Source of the DNA: Mesorhizobium amorphae
Lineage (GTDB): Bacteria; Pseudomonadota; Alphaproteobacteria; Rhizobiales; Rhizobiaceae
Direction: 5' to 3'
NCBI GenBank assembly: GCA_003240775.1
Contig: QFNI01000038.1
Span: forward strand, 1 to 37,936
DNA: 37,936 nt
The notes below the pieces were generated by a model. It searched no databases. It was not told the DNA's origin and saw nothing but the letters and a program-made list of their open reading frames with translations. The translations under genes and the position numbers were made by a program. Positions 1 through 7,102 of the stretch are shown here, in pieces (position 1 is the first letter of the stretch; every line of letters starts with the position of its first letter).

Positions 1-746
1 GTGTAGGGATGGCGCGGGTTCCGGTAGAGTTCGGCCGCGGGCGCCATCTCCATGATCCGGCCGAGATAAAGCACGACCACGGTGTCGCAGATATATTCGA
101 CGACCGCGAGATCGTGCGAGATGAACAGCATGGTCAGGCCGAGACGCGCCTGCAGGCTGCGCAGCAGGTTGACGACCTGGGCCTGAATGGACACGTCGAG
201 CGCCGAGACGGGCTCGTCCGCCACGATGAATTCGGGTTCGAGCGTCAGGGCGCGGGCGATGCCGATGCGCTGCCGCTGGCCGCCCGAGAACTCGTGGGCG
301 TAGCGGTCGAAGGCATCTGGCGGCAACTCGACCGCTGCCAACGCCTGGCGGGCCTTCTCGCGCCGCTCGGCACGGCTGCCGATCCGCTGGATGTCGAGCC
401 CCTCCATCAGGATTTGGCCCACGGTCATGCGCGGCGACAGGCTCGCGAACGGGTCTTGGAAGATGTACTGCATCTTCCGTCTCTGACGGCGGAGTTCGGC
501 CGGCCCGAGACGGGTGATGTCCACCCCGTCGAGCCGCACCTCGCCCGACGTCGGCTCGATGAGCCTGAGCACGGACCGCCCGATCGTGGTCTTGCCCGAG
601 CCGGATTCCCCCACGAGCCCCACGACCTCGCCGCGCTCGATGTCGAAAGAGATGTCGGACAGCGCCTTGACCAACGGTCCGCGGCCGAAGCTCGTAGGCG
701 CGAAGTGCTTGGAAAGGTTGCGGACGGAAAGGTAGGGAGCGTTCAC
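1..746 (-). CDS. Oligopeptide/dipeptide ABC transporter ATP-binding protein (DppF/OppF type), partial
   Basis: This is the second ATPase of a peptide-type ABC importer; it would power uptake through the two permeases encoded upstream. The visible 248 residues contain a Walker A motif GESGSGKT (about residues 46-53), a Q-loop region FQDPFASLSPR, the ABC signature FSGGQRQR, a Walker B region ending in DEPVSALD and a switch histidine in ISHDL. The C-terminus lies beyond the left edge, so the terminal oligopeptide-family extension cannot be checked. I chose a GTG start at 746 because it overlaps the stop of the preceding ATPase gene by four bases (GTGA), the usual coupling for this pair. It is the last visible gene of the operon. 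The family is certain; the transported substrate is unknown. Confidence 0.93.
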   Translation of the reverse strand, partial: MNAPYLSVRNLSKHFAPTSFGRGPLVKALSDISFDIERGEVVGLVGESGSGKTTIGRSVLRLIEPTSGEVRLDGVDITRLGPAELRRQRRKMQYIFQDPFASLSPRMTVGQILMEGLDIQRIGSRAERREKARQALAAVELPPDAFDRYAHEFSGGQRQRIGIARALTLEPEFIVADEPVSALDVSIQAQVVNLLRSLQARLGLTMLFISHDLAVVEYICDTVVVLYLGRIMEMAPAAELYRNPRHPY

Positions 747-1756
747 GGCGAGAGCTCCTGCCACCGCAGGCAGCGGCTCGACTGCGTGGGTGAAACGGAA
801 AACAGCGGCGGCACCTCCGCCCGGCAGGCCTCCAGCGCGAGCTCGCAGCGCGGCGCGAAAGCGCAGCCCTGCGGGAGGTTGGCGAGCGAGGGCACGTTGC
901 CCGCGATGGTCGGCAAAGGCGTGCCCGCGGCCTTGAGCGCAGTGGCTTCCCCAAGCCTCGGCGCGGAGCGCATGAGGCCCACCGTGTAGGGATGCCGGGG
1001 CCGTCCGAATACCTCGGCCACGGGGCCGGTCTCCACGATGCGGCCGGCATACATCACCGCCACCCGGTCGGCGATCTCTGCCACGACCCCTAGATTGTGC
1101 GTGACGAACAATATCCCCATGCCCCGCTCGTCCTGGAGCCGCGCGAGCAGGTCGAGGATTTGCGCCTGGATGGTCACGTCGAGAGCCGTCGTCGGCTCGT
1201 CGGCGATCAGCAGCACGGGGTCGCAGGCGAGCGCCATGGCGATCGTCGCCCGCTGGCGCATGCCGCCGGAGAGCTCATGCGGATATTGCCGCGCGCGCCG
1301 GTCGGGATCGGGAATGCCGACCTGCTTGAGAAGGTCCACCGCATCCCGCATGGCCTGTCGTCGCCCCTTGCCGAGATGGATGCGAATGGGCTCGGCGATC
1401 TGCTCGCCGATCGTGAAGACGGGGTTGAGGCTCGTCATCGGCTCCTGGAAGACCATGCCGACATCGTTGCCGCGCACGCGGCGCATGTCCTCGGCTCCGA
1501 GCGCCGTCAGCTCGCTGACGGCGCCGTCCTTGCGGCGAAGGCGGATCGAGCCCTCGTCGATCCGCCCGATCCGCGAGGGAAGGAGGCCGATCAGCGACAG
1601 GCTCGTGACCGACTTTCCCGAACCGGACTCGCCCACCAACGCCACCGTCTCGCCCCGCCCGATCTCGAGCGCGATGTTCTGGACGGCGGCGATGTCGCGG
1701 CCGCCGACGCGGAACACGACGCGCAGATCGGAGATGGCGAGGACGGGCGCTTCCAT
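743..1756 (-). CDS. Oligopeptide/dipeptide ABC transporter ATP-binding protein (DppD/OppD type)
   Basis: A 337-residue ATPase, the first of the DppD/DppF-like pair that energises import. Walker A is GESGSGKS (residues 42-49), followed by a Q-loop FQEPMTSLNP, signature LSGGMRQR, Walker B LLIADEPTTALD and a switch histidine in VTHNLG. The C-terminus has the cysteine-containing oligopeptide-family extension (CAFAPRCELALEAC), which in this family can bind an iron-sulphur cluster. Length is normal. It starts three bases after the stop of the DapA-family gene and overlaps the following ATPase by four bases, so it is co-transcribed and probably translationally coupled. Confidence 0.95.
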   Translation of the reverse strand: MEAPVLAISDLRVVFRVGGRDIAAVQNIALEIGRGETVALVGESGSGKSVTSLSLIGLLPSRIGRIDEGSIRLRRKDGAVSELTALGAEDMRRVRGNDVGMVFQEPMTSLNPVFTIGEQIAEPIRIHLGKGRRQAMRDAVDLLKQVGIPDPDRRARQYPHELSGGMRQRATIAMALACDPVLLIADEPTTALDVTIQAQILDLLARLQDERGMGILFVTHNLGVVAEIADRVAVMYAGRIVETGPVAEVFGRPRHPYTVGLMRSAPRLGEATALKAAGTPLPTIAGNVPSLANLPQGCAFAPRCELALEACRAEVPPLFSVSPTQSSRCLRWQELSP

Positions 1757-1759
1757 GGC

Positions 1760-2677
1760 TCAGTGCAGAAGCCCGACGTCACGCAGCACGCCGTCGACCT
1801 TTGCGCATTCGTCCGCATTGAGCGTCCGCTGCGGGCGGGCCATCGTATGCGAGGCGATGACGCCCAGGCTCTTCATGGCCGCCTTGAACGCGCCCACGCC
1901 TGCCGAGCCGGGGCTCGTGCGGCCGAGCGAGATGCGAACGATCTCGAACAATCGCATCAGGCGTTCCTGCTCGGCCCGCGCACCCGCGGTGTCGCCGGCC
2001 TGCGCGAGGTTCCACAGCTTCACATAGCCGTGGGGATCGACATTGCCCAAGCCCGGAACCACGCCGTGCGCACCCATGCCGAGCACGCTGTCGACCACGA
2101 TCTCGGAGCCCGTCATGGCGAAGAAGTCGGGCCGGTCGGCCATGTCCTGCAGCACGTAGCGGAGATTGCCGTCGTCGCCGCTCGAATCCTTGAGCCCGAT
2201 CACGACGCCCTCGCGCGCAAGCGCCACGGTGGTCGCGCGTTCGAGCTTTACGTGGACGCATACGGGAATGTCGTAGGCCACGATGGGCAGATCGACGGCA
2301 TCGCGGATGTAGCGGAAATGATCGCCGATCTCGGGCTGGCTGGTGCGGGTGTAGAAGGGCGCGGTGATCACCAGCGAATCCGCGCCTGCCGCCTCGGCCA
2401 CCTTGGAATGCGCGATCACGCGGTCCGTGGTGGGGTCGATCACGCCGGCCATCACCGGCACCTTGCCTGCAGCCACCTTCACCGCGTGCTCGATGATCCG
2501 GCCGCGTTCCGCTTCGCCGTGGAACACCACTTCGCTGGTCGAGCCGAGCACGAACAGGCCGTGCACGCCGGCATCCAGAAGATGCTCGAGGGTTCGCGTG
2601 AAGGACGCATAGTCCACGGAAAAGTCGGGATTGAGCGGAGTGACGACGGGCGGCACCACGCCAGAATAGGATGGCAT
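1760..2677 (-). CDS. DapA/NanA-family class I aldolase or dehydratase (not housekeeping DapA)
   Basis: A 305-residue TIM-barrel enzyme of the dihydrodipicolinate synthase/N-acetylneuraminate lyase superfamily, which forms a Schiff base between a lysine and a 2-oxo acid. Visible landmarks are GSTSE at 45-49 (equivalent to the GTTGE loop), Tyr109 in APFYTRTSQ, Tyr135 in AYDIP and the Schiff-base lysine Lys163 in GLKDSSGD. The arginine that follows the second tyrosine motif in true dihydrodipicolinate synthase is replaced here (AYDIPVCVHV), so lysine biosynthesis is unlikely. The start MPSYSGVV is preferred because the upstream extension is low-complexity arginine-rich sequence overlapping dppC. 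It lies between permease and ATPase genes of a peptide-type transporter, which suggests it degrades the imported compound. The substrate cannot be read from the sequence. Confidence 0.88.
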   Translation of the reverse strand: MPSYSGVVPPVVTPLNPDFSVDYASFTRTLEHLLDAGVHGLFVLGSTSEVVFHGEAERGRIIEHAVKVAAGKVPVMAGVIDPTTDRVIAHSKVAEAAGADSLVITAPFYTRTSQPEIGDHFRYIRDAVDLPIVAYDIPVCVHVKLERATTVALAREGVVIGLKDSSGDDGNLRYVLQDMADRPDFFAMTGSEIVVDSVLGMGAHGVVPGLGNVDPHGYVKLWNLAQAGDTAGARAEQERLMRLFEIVRISLGRTSPGSAGVGAFKAAMKSLGVIASHTMARPQRTLNADECAKVDGVLRDVGLLH

Positions 2678-2691
2678 GTTCTCGATTACCT

Positions 2692-3582
2692 TCAGTTGAG
2701 ATCGGATCGGGGGTCGAAGGCGTCGCGCAGGCCGTCGCCGACGAAGTTGATGGCGAGCACCGCGAGCACGAGGGCTGCGCCGGGAAACATCCACTGCCAG
2801 GGATACTGCTCGAGCACGACGGTGGAACGCGCGAGGTTCAGCATGTTGCCCCAGCTCGCCTCAGGCGGCGCGATGCCGAGGCCCAGAAAGGAAAGGCCCG
2901 CTTCCAGGAGAATGGCGTTGGCGATCTGAAGCGTTGCGAACACCACGAGGATATCGATCGAGTTGGGCAGGCCGTGGCGGAACAGGAAATGGCCGAGCCC
3001 CGCCCCCATGCCGCGCGCCGCCACCACGAAATCGCGCTCGCGCAGCTCCAGCAGGCGCGCGCGCACCATGCGCGCCAGAACCGGCCAGGACAGGAGCGAG
3101 ATCACGAGCACGGTGGGCGTGATGCCCGTGCCCGCGATGGAGGCGAGCACGAGAAGAAAGATCACGGGCGGCAGCGTCATCGCGAGATCGACGAGCCGCA
3201 TCAGCGAGCCGTCCACGAGCCTGCCCGAGAAGCTTGCCACCGCTCCCACCAGGAAGCCGATCACCACGGAGATGGCGACGGAAAGAAGGGCCACCGTCAG
3301 CGACACCCGGCCACCCTGCATCAGTCGCGCCATCACGTCGCGTCCCACGCCGTCCGTGCCCATCCAATGCGCGGCCGAGGGCGGGGCGTTGAGCGCGCGC
3401 AGGTCGATGGCGTTGGGGCCATAGGGCAGCCAGAGCGGATAGCTGGTCACCGCGACCGCGATGACGACGAGAAGACCCAGGCCGATGCAGGCAGCGCGGT
3501 TCTCGACGAAGCGGTTGAGCGCGCGGCGCCACGGCCCCCGCGGCTTCGTCCGGCTTTCGGCGGCGGATGCGACAGCTGCCAT
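2692..3582 (-). CDS. Peptide ABC transporter permease (DppC/OppC type)
   Basis: A 296-residue inner-membrane permease. A soluble N-terminus is followed by an early transmembrane helix (IGLGLLVVIAVAVTSYPLWL), a periplasmic loop with the family motif HWMGTDGVGRDVMARLM, then five hydrophobic segments. The cytoplasmic coupling region includes RERDFVVAARGMGAG, the EAA-like loop that docks on the ATPases. The C-terminus has the typical LSFLGLGIAPPEASWGNML and a final GDGLRDAFDPR. The ATG at 3582 shares one base with the stop of dppB (TGATG), so the two are coupled; the in-frame sequence further upstream is dppB read in another frame. Confidence 0.94.
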   Translation of the reverse strand: MAAVASAAESRTKPRGPWRRALNRFVENRAACIGLGLLVVIAVAVTSYPLWLPYGPNAIDLRALNAPPSAAHWMGTDGVGRDVMARLMQGGRVSLTVALLSVAISVVIGFLVGAVASFSGRLVDGSLMRLVDLAMTLPPVIFLLVLASIAGTGITPTVLVISLLSWPVLARMVRARLLELRERDFVVAARGMGAGLGHFLFRHGLPNSIDILVVFATLQIANAILLEAGLSFLGLGIAPPEASWGNMLNLARSTVVLEQYPWQWMFPGAALVLAVLAINFVGDGLRDAFDPRSDLN

Positions 3583-4541
3583 CACGCCACCTTGATGCGC
3601 GGATCGACCGCCGCATAGGCGATGTCGGTCAGGATGTTGACGACGATCACGCAGGCCCCGATCAACAGGGTCGCGCACATGATCACGGGATAGTCGCGCG
3701 TGCCCACCGCGTTGACGAGCAGGAGGCCCATGCCCGGCCAGTTGAACACGCTCTCGATGAACACGGCTCCGCCTACCGCGAGCCCGATCGTGGAGCCGAT
3801 CAAGGTGATCACGGGCAGGAGCGCGTTGCGGGTCGCGTGCTTGAGGATGACCCAGAATTCCCTGACGCCTTTCGCGCGCGCCGTGCGCACATAGTCCTGA
3901 TTCAGGACTTCAAGCAGCGAGGCGCGCATGTAGCGCATGATCAAGGCCGCGTGGCCTATCGCAAACAAAGACGCGGGCAGGATGAGGTGGGAAAGGACGT
4001 CGCTGACCGAGAAGGGCACGCCGGGCGTCTGCATGCCGCCGGACGGCGCCCAGCGCAGCACCCCCGCAAAGAAGTAGAGCCCGACCAGCGCGGTCAGGAA
4101 GGCCGGGCTCGATATGCCCATGAACGACAGAAGCGACAGCGAGAGGTCCGGAAGCCTGTTGCGCTTCACGGCGCTGATGATCCCGCCGGCGATGCCGACA
4201 GCAACGGCGATGAGAAGCCCCGTGCCCATCAGAAGCAGCGTCGGGCCCAGCCGGTCGAGAACGAGCGGCAGGACGGCCACGCCGCTGCGCTGGATCGAGA
4301 AGCCGAAATCGCCGCCGAGCGCTGCCTGGAGCCAGGCGAGATACTGGAAGGGCAGGGGACGATCGAGCCCGAGCCGCTGCCGAAGCGCCTCGAGCGCCTC
4401 GGGCGACAAGGGGGCCGAGGGGTTGATGTATGCGTCGATCGGATCGCCCGGCGCCATGCGGAGCAGGATGAAGACCAGCACGCTGAGTGCTGCGATCATC
4501 AGCATTCCGATGGCACTGCGGCGTGCAATGAAACTCAGCAT
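3582..4541 (-). CDS. Peptide ABC transporter permease (DppB/OppB type)
   Basis: A 319-residue permease with the N-terminal family pattern FIARRSAIGMLMIAALSVLVF and RMAPGDPID, about six transmembrane helices and the coupling loop DYVRTARAKGVREFWVI. The C-terminal segment FIESVFNWPGMGLLLVNAV is typical of DppB. It pairs with the DppC-like permease to form the membrane channel. The start codon is at 4541, 63 bases after the binding-protein gene; that gap contains a strong hairpin, and I see only a weak ribosome binding site, which fits lower expression than the binding protein. Confidence 0.94.
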   Translation of the reverse strand: MLSFIARRSAIGMLMIAALSVLVFILLRMAPGDPIDAYINPSAPLSPEALEALRQRLGLDRPLPFQYLAWLQAALGGDFGFSIQRSGVAVLPLVLDRLGPTLLLMGTGLLIAVAVGIAGGIISAVKRNRLPDLSLSLLSFMGISSPAFLTALVGLYFFAGVLRWAPSGGMQTPGVPFSVSDVLSHLILPASLFAIGHAALIMRYMRASLLEVLNQDYVRTARAKGVREFWVILKHATRNALLPVITLIGSTIGLAVGGAVFIESVFNWPGMGLLLVNAVGTRDYPVIMCATLLIGACVIVVNILTDIAYAAVDPRIKVA

Positions 4542-4566
4542 CGCTCGTCTCGGGAGGCGGAAAGGA

Positions 4567-4592
4567 GGGGCCCGCAGGGGATGGCGGGCCCC
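4567..4592 (-). terminator. Intercistronic hairpin between binding-protein and permease genes
   Basis: A perfect 9-base inverted repeat (arms GGGGCCCGC and GCGGGCCCC) flanks an 8-base loop, 12 bases after the stop of the binding-protein gene. No T-run follows. It could be a partial terminator or a stem that blocks 3' exonucleases and stabilises the upstream message, giving more binding protein than membrane components. The symmetry is seen directly; the role is inferred. Confidence 0.5.
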
Positions 4593-4604
4593 GAGGGGTT
4601 CAGG

Positions 4605-6176
4605 TCAGCGAATGTCCCAGCGCTCGGGATGCGAGGCGAAGGGCCCGCCGCCCGGAGCCGGGGTCCAAACGAAGTCGACCAGCTTGTTCGACGCCACGCC
4701 GTAGCGGTTGGCCACCCACATCGTGCCCCAGGGCACTTCCGTGTTCATGGCGCGGCAGACCTCCTGCCAGGCAGCGGTCGAGGCGGCCTGATCCGTCTCG
4801 GTCATGGCCTTGTCGAAGGCGGCACTCAAGCCGTCGAACTCGATCCGCATGACGTTCGTGCCGGTGGGCGGAAGCTGGGACTTGTTGAGCCCCGCATTGA
4901 GGCTCGCGGGGTTGGGCCCGTTGACGAGCCCCGCATAGGTCATGGCGAAGGCGTTCCAGTCCGGCGTTCCCTGCTGGTAGACGATGCCGTTGTAGGTCGG
5001 CGTGTCCACCACGCGCGGCACCACGTTGACCCCGACCTGGGCGAGCATGGCCTGCACCGCAGCCATCACATTCGCCGCCTGGGGCGAGCCGTAATAGGTC
5101 AGCCAGCTGATCGGCGCGCTGCCGTTGAGCTGTTCCCAGCCGGCTTCGGCAAGCAGAGCGCGCGCCTTTTCGGGGTCATACGCATAGGGCTCGAGACCTT
5201 CCGGCACGAACTGCTCGGCCACATAGCCGCAATTGGCCAGCTGGGCCGCGCCGCCATAGAGGCTCTCGATGATGGCGTTGCGGTCGATCGCATGCATGAT
5301 CGCCTGGCGAACGCGCACGTCCTTGAAGAGGTCGAGCTTCTGGTTGAAGCCGATATAGTTGATGACGAAGGAATTGCCTTCGATCAACGTGTGGTTGGCG
5401 TCGCTTCGGAAGGTCGCAGCATCGTCGGCCTCCACATAAGTGAACTGGATCTCGCCGGCGCGCAGCGCAGCCACGGCCGCTGCAGGGTTCTCGAAGTAGC
5501 GGTTGATCAGCGTGTCGACCTTGGGCCGCCCGTTGCGGTAGTCCTCATCGGCTGCGAGCTGCACATATTGGTCGGTGACGTAGCGCGAGAACTTGAATGG
5601 CCCGGTGCCGATCGGGGTCGTGGACCACCACGTGCTCGTGGCGAGCGCGGAGGGCTCGATCGTGCTCAGCGCGTGCTGGGGAAGAACGAAGATCTGCGAA
5701 AGCGTCACGAGGAACGAGCTGTCGGCCTTGGCGAGCTTGATCACCACCGTGCGGTCATCGGGCGTTTCCACCGCCTCGATGCCCTGCAGGCGGCCGACGA
5801 ACAGGCTGCCGCTGTCGGGATTGCGCGCGGTTTCCAGCGTGAAAGCGACATCGCGCGCCGTGAAGGCCGTGCCGTCGTGCCAGGTCTCTTCGGCCAGCTT
5901 GAACTCGTAGGTGCGCTGGTCTTCGCTCACGGTCCAGCCGGTCGCCAGGCTGCCCTGAAGGGTTTCGAGCTTGGCGTCCCACACCACCAGCGGCTCGAAA
6001 TAGGTGTTGAGCCAGGTATAGCCGGCATTCGCCACCAGCGTGTTGAAGATTTTCGGCGCGCCGCCGGGGCCGACATCGAAGCCTCCGGTAATGGTCTTGC
6101 CGGTTTGCGCCAAGGCGGATGAGCTTGCCAGCGCCAGGCTGAGTGCGGCCAACTTGGCCGCGATACGCAGTTTCAT
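4605..6176 (-). CDS. Peptide ABC transporter substrate-binding protein (SBP family 5)
   Basis: A 523-residue periplasmic solute receptor of the DppA/OppA type. The N-terminus is a clear Sec signal peptide (two basic residues, hydrophobic core, cleavage near SSALAQ). The mature protein shows family 5 features: an early NTYFEPLVVWD strand, LATGWTVSEDQRTYEFKL, TWHDGTAFTARDVAFTLE, and VRQAIMHAIDRNAIIESLY in the middle. The start is supported by a strong Shine-Dalgarno (GGGAGGAAG) just upstream. It begins 22 bases after the GntR gene and is the first transporter gene. The ligand is not evident; family members bind peptides, opines, nickel, glutathione or modified sugars. Confidence 0.94.
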   Translation of the reverse strand: MKLRIAAKLAALSLALASSSALAQTGKTITGGFDVGPGGAPKIFNTLVANAGYTWLNTYFEPLVVWDAKLETLQGSLATGWTVSEDQRTYEFKLAEETWHDGTAFTARDVAFTLETARNPDSGSLFVGRLQGIEAVETPDDRTVVIKLAKADSSFLVTLSQIFVLPQHALSTIEPSALATSTWWSTTPIGTGPFKFSRYVTDQYVQLAADEDYRNGRPKVDTLINRYFENPAAAVAALRAGEIQFTYVEADDAATFRSDANHTLIEGNSFVINYIGFNQKLDLFKDVRVRQAIMHAIDRNAIIESLYGGAAQLANCGYVAEQFVPEGLEPYAYDPEKARALLAEAGWEQLNGSAPISWLTYYGSPQAANVMAAVQAMLAQVGVNVVPRVVDTPTYNGIVYQQGTPDWNAFAMTYAGLVNGPNPASLNAGLNKSQLPPTGTNVMRIEFDGLSAAFDKAMTETDQAASTAAWQEVCRAMNTEVPWGTMWVANRYGVASNKLVDFVWTPAPGGGPFASHPERWDIR

Positions 6177-6198
6177 GTCTTCCTCCCGTTTCTAGTCT

Positions 6199-6912
6199 TC
6201 AGCTTTTCCGATTTCGGGCCAGCACCTCCGTGAAGCCCCGATAGTGATCCTCCAGCCTTTGGCGGGCGAGGTCCGCATCGCGTGCGGCGATCGCCTCCAC
6301 GATGGCGTGGTGGTCCCGCCAGGTCGCGACGGGCGAGCGGTCGCCGAGATCGGCCACGGCCGACGCCTTGTTGAAGGCCGTCCAGAAGATGTCGATCAGC
6401 GAGGAAAGCGCCCGATTGTTCTGGCAGCGGAACATCAAAAGGTGGAACTGCCGGTCTTCGGTGGCGAAGTTCTCGCCGCGCTCGGCCCGCATGCGCATGG
6501 CATCGGTCAGGCTGCGCAGCTCCGCGATGTCTTCGTCGCTGATGAGTTCCACCGTCCGTGCGATCAGCCCCGCCTCCAGCACGCGGCGTATGTCGCGCAG
6601 CTCCTCCACGTCACGGAGCGAGTCCTGAAGCCCGTAGGCGAGGTTGTCCAAGAGCGGCTGGAAGGAGAACTCCTTCACGAACACGCCGATGCCGCGACGG
6701 GTCTCGAGGATGCCGAGGGATTCGAGCGCCTTGATCGCCTCGCGCACGGAGTTGCGCCCGACGCCAAGCTGCTGCGCCAGAAACGCTTCCGGGGGGAGGG
6801 GGTCGCCCGCCTTCAGCCGGTTGTCTTCGATGTATGCCCGCAGGCTCTCCTGCACGCTCACATGCAGCAGCGGCGCTCTTCCAACCGGCGTGATCACCTT
6901 CGGCAGCGGCAT
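6199..6912 (-). CDS. GntR-family (FadR/FCD subfamily) transcriptional regulator
   Basis: A 237-residue regulator with an N-terminal winged helix-turn-helix (LKAGDPLPPEAFLAQQLGVG then RNSVREAIKALESLGILE) and a C-terminal all-helical FCD ligand-binding domain. The FCD domain has candidate metal-ligand histidines in DRQFHLLMF, RDHHAIVEAI and EDHYRGF. The start at 6912 is chosen over an upstream in-frame ATG because GGAGGAG lies eight bases before it. It is the first gene of the operon with the peptide-type transporter and the DapA-family enzyme, so it probably senses the imported compound or a product and controls its own operon. Confidence 0.92.
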   Translation of the reverse strand: MPLPKVITPVGRAPLLHVSVQESLRAYIEDNRLKAGDPLPPEAFLAQQLGVGRNSVREAIKALESLGILETRRGIGVFVKEFSFQPLLDNLAYGLQDSLRDVEELRDIRRVLEAGLIARTVELISDEDIAELRSLTDAMRMRAERGENFATEDRQFHLLMFRCQNNRALSSLIDIFWTAFNKASAVADLGDRSPVATWRDHHAIVEAIAARDADLARQRLEDHYRGFTEVLARNRKS

Positions 6913-6917
6913 GGAAT

Positions 6918-6956
6918 CAACTCCTCCAAGGAGGTTGTAGACTTGTAGGATATCCT
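6918..6956 (-). promoter_or_regulatory. Candidate operator region of the GntR-led transporter operon
   Basis: Just upstream of the GntR start lie a perfect 10-base palindrome AGGATATCCT (6947-6956), two direct copies of TTGTAG eight bases apart (6935-6940, 6943-6948) and a CCTCC-N2-GGAGG inverted repeat overlapping the ribosome binding site. FCD-type GntR proteins bind short palindromes near their own promoters, so this is the best autoregulatory site. No convincing -35/-10 pair was found. Confidence 0.4.
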
Positions 6957-7102
6957 CACGCAAGCAGTTTTTCGCTGCCGTGGCTGACATCCCCATCAGG
7001 TGCGCGAGGCGCGGTCAGACGCGCGGCGAAATCCGCCCGGCGCAGTGACAGATCCGCCTCAGCATTCAAAATGGGACTGGGGAAGACGCGCCTTGCGCGG
7101 TC

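Noticed and set aside
3567..6122. Long open frame of about 850 codons on the plus strand opposite dppA and dppB
   Set aside because: Its composition (Arg, Gly, His, Asp rich, no domains) is that of an antisense frame opposite GC-rich coding sequence; the minus-strand genes have full family motifs.
7080..7102. Terminator after the glycosyltransferase gene (CGCGC-AAG-GCGCG)
   Set aside because: Only a 5-base stem with a 3-base loop and no T-run; too weak to list as a feature.
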